Shown here: positions 1 through 12,480 of the stretch, one piece after another | Numbering within the stretch: the stretch's first letter is position 1 | Layout: every line of letters begins with the position of its first letter | NCBI RefSeq assembly: GCF_002865645.1 | Contig: NW_020194619.1 | Coordinates: 2,516,442-2,580,441 of the forward strand | Reading direction: 5' to 3' | Source: Hyaloscypha bicolor E | Taxonomy: Eukaryota > Ascomycota > Leotiomycetes > Helotiales > Hyaloscyphaceae | DNA length: 64,000 bases | Notes under the pieces: model-generated | What the model was told of the DNA's origin: nothing | The model's input: only the letters and a program-made list of their open reading frames with translations | Databases searched by the model: none | Translations under genes and position numbers: made by a program

Positions 1-880
1 TTATTACTAAAATACTTAACTAATTAGCTAAATTATTAGTATTTACTAAATTAGATATTTAATATACTTTTAATTAAATTCGTATAAAGCTAATTTTTAT
101 AATATAAGTAGTTTTTAAAACAAGATATAAATTCTTTAAACTAATAATTCTATTATTTAAATTCTATAATAATCTAGTAACTTTCTAATAATATATTAAT
201 ATTATTCTAATAAACTATTTAGATAACTTTTATTTAGCCTATATTAATAATATATTTATTTTATCTAAGAATAAAAGAAAATTTTTAATAATATATTAGA
301 ATAGTTTTATAAAAGTTTTAGAATACCGGATTATAAATTAATATTTATAAATATAAATTTAAAGTTTCTAAAATAATATTTTTAGGATTTATTATTTTGA
401 ATTAAGATATATAAATAAATTTTACTAAAACTTTAATTATCTAAAATTAGTACTAATTTATAATAAAAAGAAAAACATAATTATTTTTAGGCTTTTATAA
501 CTTCTATTATAGATTTATTTAAGCCTATAAATATATTTCTTATTTTCTGAATTATTTAACTAAAAAGAATATTTTATTAAAGTTTATATTTAATAAAATC
601 TAGCTAGATATCTTTAATTAGCTTAAGAATTTACTTTTCTCTATTCTAATATTTCTTTATTTTAAATATAATAGAGAAATCTGTCTAAAAACTAATTATT
701 TAAATCTAGCTATTATAAATATACTTTTTTAAAAAAGTCTAGAAAATAAATAATAATATCTAATTATATTCTATTTTAAAGCTTTTTAAGAAATTAAAAG
801 CTATTACTAAATTTATAATAAAGAACTTCTTATTATTATTCAAGAACTTTAGAAATAGTAAGTAAAACTAATTAGCTTAT
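1..880 (+). mobile_element. RIP-degraded Ty3/gypsy (chromovirus) pol relic: RT and RNase H, first half
   Basis: Relic of reverse transcriptase and RNase H of a gypsy-type retrotransposon read on +; the element starts left of the window. The RT catalytic box is visible at 240-254 as YINNI, which is YxDDI with both Asp codons changed G to A. Further along, with at least one frame change, come FLGFIIL and FLGFYNFYYRFI-like blocks and YNKELL, the usual gypsy RT tail and RNase H landmarks. Stops fall mostly where Gln or Trp is expected, as RIP produces. The frame runs to 879, is cut by the element at 881-29953, and resumes at 29954/29958. No product can be made. Confidence 0.8.
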
Positions 881-1184
881 TATAGAAAAGAAACTATAAT
901 AAAACAAAAACCTATATAAAGTATACTAGAATATAAAATATAACTTAATAATAAAATAATAAGATTAAAAGTATAAATAGTAAAGTATAAATAATATATA
1001 ATATATAAAAGCTTAATTAATTAAATATTAAAAAGGAATTATTTTCTAGAATTATAGAAAAACTAGCTTTCTTATATAATTTCTATAAGTTATATATAAA
1101 AGGCTGCAGTTTTTACTATATAACCAAAATCTTAAAACTACTAAAATAATATAATTTTTAGAGAATATAGCCTGCTATATTATA
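881..1184 (-). repeat. 3' LTR of the 881-29953 gypsy element (RIP-mutated)
   Basis: A 304-bp repeat aligning end to end with 29643-29953 and with the reverse complement of the unmutated LTR at 17598-17900. Differences from the latter are overwhelmingly C-to-T and G-to-A. The ends TATAG...TTATA correspond to TGTGG...CCACA before mutation. It contains a RIP-mutated copy of a 36-bp palindromic module (1089-1124). Confidence 0.85.
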
Positions 1185-1503
1185 TCCGATTTTCTATTTA
1201 TTTATACTTATTTCTTAAATACTAAAACTAATAGAAAAATTCTATTTAGAGTCTAAAATAATAAAATAATTAGGATTATTCTTTATTAGCTAATCTAATT
1301 TCTTTTTAATATATCTAAAATAAGATCTATTACCTTTAAATAATCTCATTTTATATTTCCGAACTTGTTTAAAAGTAATTCAAATCTATTTAGCTATATT
1401 TTTATACTAAATCTAGTATAGTTCTCTATATTAATTAGTATTTGCCTTTAACTATTACTTAATTTCTGCTTTTATTACTAGATATTAAAGAGGCTTATTA
1501 TAA

Positions 1504-1562
1504 TAAATTATATTATAAATTATATTATAAATTATATTATAAATTATATTATAAATTATATT
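1504..1562. repeat. 12-bp AT-only tandem repeat
   Basis: About five copies of a 12-base unit (ATTATATTATAA in one phase) in the gypsy remnant between its 3' LTR and the first copia copy. It is a simple minisatellite in RIP-degraded DNA, with no sign of function. Confidence 0.8.
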
Positions 1563-2350
1563 AATATATTCTAAATAAATAGCTCTTTTAAATTTTGTAT
1601 TATTTATAATATTCTTAAATTAACCTTTAATAGAAAAGAAAAGCTCTAGATAAAAGATTTTAATAACTTTATAAGAAACTTTATTTTCGTATATTCTATT
1701 TTTAATAATAACTAGACTTATTAGAATTATAGTAAAACGCCTATTAAATAGCAAATTATTATTAAGCTATTTTTCGGCTTTTATATTATTCGAGAATTAT
1801 TACTTATTTATAATTCTGGACTTATAGATTATTTAGCTAAAGGCATTTTTTTATCTAGTTAAATAAACTATATTCCAAGTCTTTTCTTTTATTATCTTTA
1901 ATAAATACTCGCTTATTTCCTTAGTTACTTCTAGCTTAAAATTATTAGAAATAGAGAAATAATTAATATTTTTAAAAAACTTGTTATTAAAGGTAATAGC
2001 CTTTTTATAGTTTATAAGAAATATATAATTAATATTCTAATACTTTTTACTAAAATAGAATTCGCTATTTAAAGCTTTAGTAATAGCTAGATCTTTAATA
2101 TTACCTTTATACTAATTATAATTAATATTTCTAGAAATATAATATTAGGCTAGCTAAAAATAAATAATTAGATAAATAAGGTACTTATTTAATATCTTAT
2201 AAAATTCGAGCTATATTAATAGATCTATTATTAAGAATTAAAAGGCTAAAGTAAAATAGTTATTACCTAGATTTCTATACTTTATTATATTATTTTTCCG
2301 GAAATAGAATTATAGTATTTTTATTTTCTATATTAAAAGCTTTTAAATAC

Positions 2351-2621
2351 TATTAGTTTACTAGTAATATATGGCACTATTATATAGGCATGAAAATACT
2401 AGTTATATTAGTTAGTAAAGTTGTTATTATTCAGAAGTAGGGATTATAGTATTATAGTATTAATATGTAATCCCTAAATCTACTAAGCCTAAAGAAGTCT
2501 AGTTTACTAGTCGAGTTACTAATAGAACGCGAGGTTATATAACTATATCCCATTGCCTATATCCCGTATCCCGTATCCCGTAACTATATACGTAACTCCT
2601 AAAGAAATAGCTATACTAATA
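2351..2621 (-). repeat. 3' LTR of copia copy 1
   Basis: A 271-bp repeat starting TATTAGTTTACTAG and ending ATACTAATA, which would be TG...CA ends before RIP. It is shorter than the other three LTRs because it has fewer of the internal ATCCCGTAT / ATCCCATTAC-type short repeats. Confidence 0.88.
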
Positions 2622-5600
2622 CTAGAAACTCTCTAAAAATACGAAAAATAGTATCTTCCTCTAATTATATACAAATTTCCTAATCCGGCCTAGTACCAGA
2701 TTTCCCAAACGCTCTATATATCTATATTACTTCTGAGGTTTTAGTTATATACCAAAGGCTGCGGCCTTTTATATATAACTTCTCTTTCTATAATATTCTC
2801 CTATCCCATATATCTATTTCTTATCCTATTTATACTTGACCTATTTCTCTATATCTAATTATATGATATTTATATTAATTAGGTACTTAAGGGCATTTAT
2901 TAGCTTTAATTTCGTTATAGAATTAGCAGGATTCGATTTTCCCTTAATCTATTTAACTTCTATAATCTCTTATTATTTATATATCTAGCAAAGGTATATT
3001 ATATTAATTATTAGATACTTTTCTCGAGTAGTTCCCAATTTAATAAGGCATTCATATAACGACTTCGAATTCATATAGACTACTAGTAGTAGTTCTATTT
3101 CTAGTATTCTATTAATTATAGATTTAACTAAAGCGCCTATATTAAAGCCATAAGCCATACTATAGAGTTCCGAAGCTAGAATACTTCTAGTAACTCTTTT
3201 ATATTTAGTAAAAAACTAGTAAATAATATTAGTATATCTAGTTCCGTTTACTAGAACTAGAATATATCCGATTTAGAAGAAGAAATCTCTATTATTTGCG
3301 AATAAAGTATTCGTAAAAACGATTAAATATAAGGACTTCTTTACTAGCTTTATAAATCTTAGTCCTCTAGTAGTATTCTCAATTTGCTATTAAATATACT
3401 TATTAAGTGCCTTTATATTAGTTTCCGAGAATTTAATAGCTTAAGTAGTAATTAATAGATTATATAAAGCTTCTGGTTAATAAACTAATATAATATATAC
3501 TTCTCTAGTATATTAGGTAATATATTAGTCCTTAATAGAAAGATCTTAATAAATAGTACTCCTATTACTTATAGTAGTAGTATTTTTTATAGAAACGGTT
3601 CGGAGGTTTTTATACTAGTATTCCTATATAAGAGTAATTCTAGTAGTATTTATATAAATAATACCTTTATTAAACTTGAGATTATAATTAATAGTAAGGC
3701 ATTTATATTCCTTAGTTAAGAATTTAGCCTCTTAGAGCTTTAGTTATTTTATCTTTACAAAATTATTAGTTCTAATAAATAGGGTATTATTAGTTTAAAG
3801 GCTAATAATTCTAAAGAATTACTTACTATAGAAAAGGCAAGAGTTATAAGTTAACTATTTCATAGAAAGCTTATTAATATAATAGAAATAGTAAGTCTTA
3901 AACTAGTAGTTCCTAGCTTCCGGTATACTATATAGTAGTTTTATAACCTTTAGAACCGAATTATTATTTAGATTTAGCTCTCTAATAAGCTTATAAGATA
4001 GGTTAATATAAAAATTATAGTTAAGTAAGGTTATTAATTAGATATAAGCTTGTAAGATATTATATAAATATAGCTTTATAGTATTTATTATTATAATAAT
4101 AATACTAAGAATAATTCTCTAGCTAATATATTAAATAGTAAGTAATTATATTAATATTATATATTTCTTACTATTATTATAAGCCTAAATAACTAGTCTC
4201 GACTTCTTAAACTCTCTCTCTATACCTTTATTCTTAATCTTATTAATAAACCGGGAATTAAAGATATATATTTTCTTTAGTATCTGAGATCTGGAAATAA
4301 CCTCAAATATGCCCTTTTCCAGAAGGCTAGTAACTTTAACTTAACGGGAGTCCTTATATAGGTTATTATCCTATAGGAATACTATAAAATCCGGGTTCTT
4401 ATAAGAATATTCTCTGCTATACTTTAGTAAAATAGCGGGAATAGCAAAAGGAATTATACCTATATTACCTTTGGCCTTATTATAAAGTTCGGGAATAGGT
4501 TTAGGTTCGGGGCTATTAGTAATAACCTTAATATCCTCTATATAAAAGGGCTTTATAGAGGTTAAGCAAAAGATAGTATTATTATATAGTAAAGCTAGTA
4601 TATAGTTTTTCCCGTTAATAGCTACTAGCTTATATAGCCTATTCTAATTACTAGATTAACCGGTATTTCCTTTATATTATATAAGAATATCCGAATTCAA
4701 GGAAAGTTTATAGATATTAGTAATACTAGGACTATTTCGGGTATTTAGGGTATTCGTAATCTGGTATCTAGCTTAAAGCTTCTGAATTTCTACTATTACT
4801 TTTTTAAGTACTACTAATTACTATAATATAGTTAGTAATAGAATATTATATTTGGTTATTCGAAATAAAGTACTATAAACCAAGAAAGTTAGAATAATAC
4901 TATTAGGTCTAGCAGAATTATTAATAGTCTTAAAATCTATTTAAAATATAGTATTTTTATTAATTCTATTAATTTTAGCTATAATAATAAGATAAGTATA
5001 TTAAATCGGGCTATAATAGTATTCTATAATTCTAATAGAACTATAAGCTTTTATAGGAACGATTTTGATTTTGATTCCTATAGTATTTACAAGCTAAGCG
5101 AATTCCTTACTAGTAAACTGCTTTCCGATATCTACTATAATCTAATCAGGAAAGCCTAAATAGGTATTAATCTAATACTACTTTAGGATATTCCAAGTAT
5201 ATAATATACTAATATTTTAAAGCTATTAGCTAGCTTAATATCTAGTATCTTTATTAATAATATAGAATATAGGCTTACCGGAAATATAGAAAATATTAAT
5301 AATAATAGAATAATTAAAGCTAATATTATCTCTTAGGTTAAACTTAAATTATTCTAGTAATTATTCGAATTTCTGGTATTACTTATAGTACTTTATAAGA
5401 TACTTAAGGGCTTCTATATTAATATTATAGCCTGCTTATTCTAGTATATTTCGAAGCTTACTAATAGATAAATAACTAAAACGGTAGTATAAATATTATA
5501 ATTTGACCTCTATAAGAAAGCAGGAATTATAAGTAAAGAATTCGGAAATAAAGCTTTATAGAATAGTATTTTAAAGCAGAAAAGAATATCTAAAATATTA

Positions 5601-8294
5601 TACTATAGGTATAAAGCATCTATTAGAAATAATAAAATAATTAGTAAGATTATTAAAGTAAACTCCTAGCTTATTTATATTAGCTATACTAAGTAGAAAT
5701 AAAGTCTTTATAGATATAATATAGAATTATACTTGCCTAATTAGTATTCTTACTATTATAGATCTAATAGAAGATATAGATCTAATACTAAACTAGATAT
5801 TAACTTAACTTTTAGTAGTTTTATTAAGTTTAATACTATTATTAGTCTACTATAAAGCTTGGAATTAGTTAGAACTAGTAATTGAGAATCTAGAGGCTCT
5901 AGTATTAATTATAACTCTATAAAAATAGTAAGTATTATATTTTAATATATTATTAATTATAAATATCTGGATATCTTCTATTTATTTAATAGGCTCTAAG
6001 ATATGGTTTTTGCCTATTATCTAATATATAAGAGAAAGGGAAGTAAGGTTATTTACAAGGGTATTAGTTATAGGAATAGTAAAAGCAGGGGCTATAGGAG
6101 CGGCTAGAAAGCTCTTAATAGAAGTAAAGTAGGAATTAGAGTAATATTTCTCTTCTTTATCCGTTTCTACTAGTAAGGCTTTAAAAACATTACTTACTAG
6201 TTTATTCTTATTACTTTTATTATTCTCTTTTTCTTTAAATTCGGTAATATATTATATATAAGTATTACTAAAGCATTTATTAAAGTTATAGGTATTTCGG
6301 GATCTAAATTAGTAAATATTTCTATTCTTAAATCAAGCCTTCTTGGCCTCTTATTTCTCTAATATATACTTCTATAAATAGTATTTAGGTTTCTTATATA
6401 TAAAATATGATTTTGAAATATACTTATTATAATTATAGGACTTAAAGTAGTTATTACAGGTTCCGAAATTATAGCTGGGTCCGTAGTAGTATATATGGAT
6501 ATTAGAGCTTATTAATAAGCTAGCCGAGATTTATTAGTAAGGGGTCCGAGATTATATATTATTAGTATACTAGTAAGCTCCTTTAATAGGAGGTTAATAA
6601 TCTCTTATTATATATGGAATTTCGGTACCTTTATAAAGCAAAAAATAAGGCTTTATTACTTATTTCTTTATAGTTTTAATTAGTTATTTAAGATAAGGCT
6701 CAATATATATCTTTTCAGTGTTTCCTTTATTATCATAATTACTTAAGGTAATTACGTATTCTATTTATCCTAAATTTCGATAATATGCAAACCGGGGCCT
6801 TTAAAAAGCTATAGACTATTTATATATGTCCTCTTTATATACATGTGCTTCGAGAGCTACTGTTTATTATTAGAAGTAGTCTTATACAGTTCCTTTAACT
6901 ATATGTTGATCGGAAAGCTCTTAGCTAGCGCCTCTTCTAAGAACTCTTATTATATATAGTAGATATTAAGGAAAATATGATAAGTTTATACTCGGGAAAC
7001 TACTGATTTATTAGTTCTATTTGATATTTCTATACGTTTAGAGTGTATATTTTACTAACTTCCCTATTATATTCTTCCTAGCAGAAATACAGATACTATA
7101 TTTATAGTAGTTCGGGTTCGGTAGTATAGAGAGTAAACTAATAAAGATATAGAAGTAGAAGATAGCCTTAATTTGGAAGAGATAAATAGATAGCTTGATT
7201 TCTTGACTAAGATTATCTAGTTCCCTTATATCTAGTTTTATCTAGAGTAAGATAAACTAATATAATAGGTCCCTAAAGAAGATCCGTTCTCATTAGATTA
7301 TTATTAATAATATTAGCTTTATTTTATATACTCTTTATCTTTTCTTGGATAAGGTTAATAAAGAATTATATAATAGTAAGGTTTTTATAGTTCTATTTAA
7401 TATAGATACTATTATACTAAAGTTAGGCTTAAAGATTTTATATAAGTATATAATTAATTAGATTATATACTATAATATTAAAGTTTTTAAAGTTATTCTG
7501 GAATAGATCCTATAGATTATTATTACTCTTCCTATATAAGATATACTAATATATCTTAGTAGTTATATATTTCTGAAGTTTAGCCTTTATTATAATTACC
7601 GAATTAATACTATTCTCCTATTTCTTAATTAGTTTCTTTCTCTTATTAGTATTTATACTAAACCGAATTTAGGTTCTCTCTAGTATATATATATGGTTTG
7701 TAGTAGGAGGGGTTTAAAGGTAAGATAGTTTATAATAGGTTTATAGAAAGAATTCGGTAATAAAGGTATCTAAATACCTGGTTTAGATTCCAGATATCCT
7801 AGATATCTAGGAATATTATAGATATTAAAGTAAATATTTTGCCCTTAAATATTTTATTTATAATAAGAAATTTAGGAAGTGAAATATTATAATTCCGGAA
7901 GGATCTAAAGCTTAAAGAACTTAACTTAATAATAAAATCGAAGTAGTAGTTAAATAGCTTTAAAGATATATATAGGATATATATTCCGGAGAGAGGGTCC
8001 TATAAATACAGGTATTATATAAGTAAAAAAGATAGTTTCTAAGAAGGTAGTCTTAGGGCTAAAAGAAGTTAGTTTTAAAGAATAATAGAAGTTAAATAAA
8101 TAAATAGTCAAATAGCTAACTACTTATTAATTAGTAAGAACTAGATATCTTCTCTATAAGCTATCAAATACTTTTATAAAGTTAATAAGTAGTTCCCCCC
8201 TTTAATATAAAATAGACTAGATTTGTCTTAGGCTATTAAATACTTTTAGGACTAATCTAAAATCTTCTCTAATCTATATATACAAACTAATTAG

Positions 8295-8593
8295 TATTGG
8301 TTTACTAGTAATATATAGTACTATTATATAGATATGGAAATACTAGTTATATTAGTTAGTAAAGTTATTATTATTTAGAAGTAGGGATTATAGTATTATA
8401 GTATTAATATATAATTCCTAAATCTGCTAAGCCTAAAGGGATCTAGTCTATTAGTCGAGTTATTAATAGGATATAAGGTTATATAACCATATCCCGTATC
8501 CTATATCCCATTACTTATATTCCATTATTCATATCCCGTATCCCGTATCTCGTAACTATATATATAACTTCTAAAGAAATAGCTATACTAATA
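8295..8593 (-). repeat. 5' LTR of copia copy 1
   Basis: A 299-bp partner of 2351-2621, followed directly by the target duplication AATAC. It contains extra CCATTACTTATATT-type short repeats compared with its partner. Confidence 0.88.
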
Positions 8594-8598
8594 AATAC

Positions 8599-11500
8599 TA
8601 AACTTTTTAATTTATTTTAGGTAATTCTTTTTATAAATATAACTATTTATATCCAGATTAGTAATATTAGACTTAGGAATAGGAATTATAGTATTAAATT
8701 AGAGCTATAGATTTAGGCGGAATTAATTAGAAATATAATATTTATATTTATATTTCTTAATTTTCTGAGGTTTAAAAAAGAAATCCTGTATTTTCTTATT
8801 TATTTAAATAATAGAAATATATTTCTTGCTTTTAGTAATAAGCTTTAGAATATTCTTAATAATATAAATATCTTTTATATTAATAAAGAAAATATTAGTA
8901 AGCTATTAAATATATATTTTATAGAAAGCTTTAAGGAATTTATTAATAATTCTATAATATTCTTACTTATAAATAAGTTCTAAAATATTACTATATATTT
9001 CCTTAAAGATATACTTATTTTATTAAGTAAGTATTAACTTCTATTTAGCTAGTATTTTATAGATATACTAGTTAATTTTAATTTTTCCGGATTTAATATC
9101 CTTAATTTTTTATTTCTTAATTCTAGATATAATTACGAGAGTTTTTCTAAATAGTATTTTCTCTTTTAAAATAAAGAATTTCTTTACTTTATTAATCTTA
9201 TATTTGAACTAGTACTTAGATTTTTACTATTTATTAAAAGTTTTAGACTTAGCTTACTCTTTTATCTTATTAGATTCTTTTTATTTAGTTATACTAGTTT
9301 TATTAATCTTATTAGTAGATTTATTACTAAGCTATATTAAATTAGTTTTATTCTTATTAGCTAAATCCGATTAAATTAAAGCTGGAATTATAATAAAAGT
9401 CTATTTTTTAGGCTTATTTCAGAAAGTAGAAAAAGGCTTATTATTATAAATTCTTTTAATTAGAATTCCGGAAGTATTAAAGATATATTATCTAGCCTTA
9501 AGATTATTAGCTAATAGTAGCTTAAAAGCTAATTCTTTAGATTCTGAAATAGCTTTAATATACTTAAATACCTTAGTAATATCTGATTTAGTAAATATAC
9601 TAGTATTCTAATACTTCTTGTTTTTAATATATTCTAAAATAGCTTTATTAATTAACTAAATAGCTTTATATACTAAATCTTTTATTTTAAAAAGAAAATA
9701 TAACTTTTTATAAATATTTTTACTAAGGTTATTATAGATATTATTAATATATTAGCTAAAAGCTTTACTATATAATATAATTCTATTCTAATTCTTAGTT
9801 TCTAGACTATTTATTATAGTCTTAATCTTATTAAGCTTCTCTTATTTATTTTTAGAAATGCTTTTAATAATATTCTCGAATTCTCTATTATTAGCTTAGT
9901 AGTCTTTTAGCTTCTTTTTAATTAATTCTAGTTTAATTCTATTTCTAATAAAAGTTTTTTATTTTAAAAACTTATTATATATACTATTTAGCTTATCTAG
10001 AATATTTATATTAAATTCGGTAATTATAGCTATTTTTTCTAGTATTAATAGGCCTTTTATAATTACTTAAGCTTTCTTAATACTCTAAACTTTAATACTA
10101 TTAATTTATGGGCTTTTAATAATACTATAGCTCATAAGAACTAGCTATTACATTTTATTAGCTTAAGGAATCTATTTTTTGGCTATTTTATTATTTTTAA
10201 AGAAGTTATAAAGATATTATTAGTATAATAATTATAGGTTATAAAATTAAAGGTTTTTAAAATTATAAGAATTTCTTTTAAATACTTTCTAAAATAAAGA
10301 ATAAATTAGAACAGATTTAAATTATATAAAGGTATTATATATATTCGAGTTTTTCTTTTTTTCTAGTAAGAAAATAAAGCTAAAATAGTAATATATATAA
10401 TAAAGAAAGTAAATATAATAATTAGATATATTTAAAGTAATATAGTTATAAATTAGAAATAATTATAAAAGATAAAATATAGAATTAGGCTTCTATTATA
10501 AAAAAGAATATAAATATATATATCTAAGAAAATATAATCTAGAAAATAATTAAGATAAGTTAAACTAAATAGTAATAATAAAAAAATAAAAAAATAAAAT
10601 AATAGAAATATAGATATAATAGTAATATCTAAAGTATTAGAATATAAAAAGAAATAACGAAAATTTTATAATATAAATATATTTCGATCTTTTATTTATT
10701 TATTTAGAAATATTCTTATTAATTTAAAGAATAATATAAAAGAAGGGAAATAATATAGGAAATATATAAAATATAAAATATATAAATATACTAAAAGTAT
10801 TAGAAAAGTATAAAATAAGTATTAATAGAAAAGAAGTTAGAATAATAGAATTAAGAAATAACTTAGAATAAGATATTACTTTTTCTGAAACTAATTTATA
10901 TTTTTTCTGAAAGCTAATTATATTTATTTAATATTTATTAAAGTTAACTTTATATAATATAAAACTATTTAGTTAATTAGAATTTTAAAATATTATTTAT
11001 ATTTATAAAAGCAATATTAAAGGCTTTAGAGATTATAGAAAAAAGAACTATAAGTTAATATAAATTAGATTTATAATACTATTATTAAATTTGAAATAGT
11101 TAATATTAAAGTTAATATAAAATATAGAAAGATTAGATATTTTAAATTAGTATTAAGAATATAGAATTAAAGATATCTTCTTAATTATTTAAATAATATT
11201 TAATAATAAAGAATAAATTAATAGTAAGAATTAGTAAATTATATTAGCTTTTTAAAGAAATAATTAGTTTCTAGTAATAAGACAATATTATAATTAGAGA
11301 ATAGATTTCATATAAAAGAAGTTCTTTTTATATAAAAGTAGAAATATATAATATATTAACTAAGCCTTAATATATACTTTAAATATAGCTATAATTATAT
11401 AAAATAGAAAGTGAATTCTTTAATATAAAGTAAACTAGATATAAGATAGACTTTAAATAAATAGATTTAGTTTATTTATTATCTAAGAAATTTCCAGAAT

Positions 11501-12184
11501 TATATATTATTAAATACTTTCGGAAATAATTATTAGATTTAATAATATTTTTCTTTTCTTTTATAGAACTTCTAGTTTAGCTATTTCGTCTATATATAAC
11601 TTCTAATTAGAAAGTTTATTTAAATATTATAAATAAATTTATAATAGTAGTTCAAATTAAAGTCGAGATCTATAACTATTATAATTAAGCTTTAGACTAG
11701 TATAAACTATAAGAATAGCTAATTAAAAAGATAAATAGAACTTCTAAAAAGTTTCTAGTTTAGTAAAAGATATATAAAAGACTTCTTTCTTTCTTTTTTT
11801 CTTCTTTATATATAGTAACTATTCGTATTATAAGAACTTTCTAGAAAGTATTATAGTTCGGAATTAAAAATCTATAAAATAATTCTTTAATTTTCTATTT
11901 ATTTTTATATTAAAAGAAATATTTTATATTTAATTCCTAAGATCTAATAATAGAATCTTATATTAAGAATACTATCTAATAATAATAATTAAATAATAAT
12001 AAGAAATAAGTAATAGTAAAGCTTATTCGATTTCTAGAATAGTAATCTAATAATAATAATTTCTAAAAATTATAAATAATAATTAGAAAAAAAATTAAAA
12101 GATATATAAAGAATTAAAAGTAATAAGCTTTATTTCAGGTTAAAAAAAGCTCTTATTATTAGATACTTCTTTCTAGTTCTTTAT
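8599..12184. other. Gypsy remnant between the two copia insertions, no readable gene
   Basis: AT-rich, RIP-type DNA lying inside the 881-29953 element between copia copies 1 and 2. By position it should hold the region of the gypsy element downstream of RNase H, but I could not read a confident integrase in any frame. A chain of short direct-repeat-like blocks is visible but nothing I can name. Confidence 0.5.
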
Positions 12185-12480
12185 TATTAGTTTACTAGTA
12201 ATATATAATACTATTATATAATTATAAAATACTATTTATATAAGATTAATAAAGTTATTATTCAGAAATAGGAATTATAGTATTATAGTATTAATATATA
12301 ATTTCTAAATTTACTAAGCCTAAAAAGATCTAGTTTACTAGTCGAGTTACTAATAGGATATAAGGTTATATAACTATATCCCGTATTCTATATCCTATTA
12401 CTTATATTCTATTACCTATATTCTATATCCCGTATCCCGTAACTATATATATAACTCCTAAAGAAATAGCTATATTAATA
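12185..12480 (-). repeat. 3' LTR of copia copy 2
   Basis: A 296-bp repeat beginning TATTAGTTTACTAG and ending ATATTAATA, preceded by the target duplication TTTAT. It matches the other three copia LTRs in order of all short motifs. Confidence 0.88.

Larger units (their letters stand above)
2351..8593 (-). mobile_element. Ty1/copia LTR retrotransposon, copy 1 (RIP-degraded)
   Basis: Direct LTRs at 2351-2621 and 8295-8593, flanked by the 5-bp duplication AATAC (2346-2350 and 8594-8598). Relics on - run in copia order: a gag zinc-knuckle-like stretch near 6370-6415, integrase near 5020-5160 (GKQFTSKEF, then a VPIKAYSSI-like stretch matching the fungal VPVEAHNS block), and RT near 3905-3960 (LLYSIPEARNY for the usual PLYGIPEAGNHW). 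Integrase before RT is the Ty1/copia arrangement. Many in-frame stops sit at Gln/Trp positions. Copy 2 at 12185-19047 is collinear with it. Confidence 0.88.
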
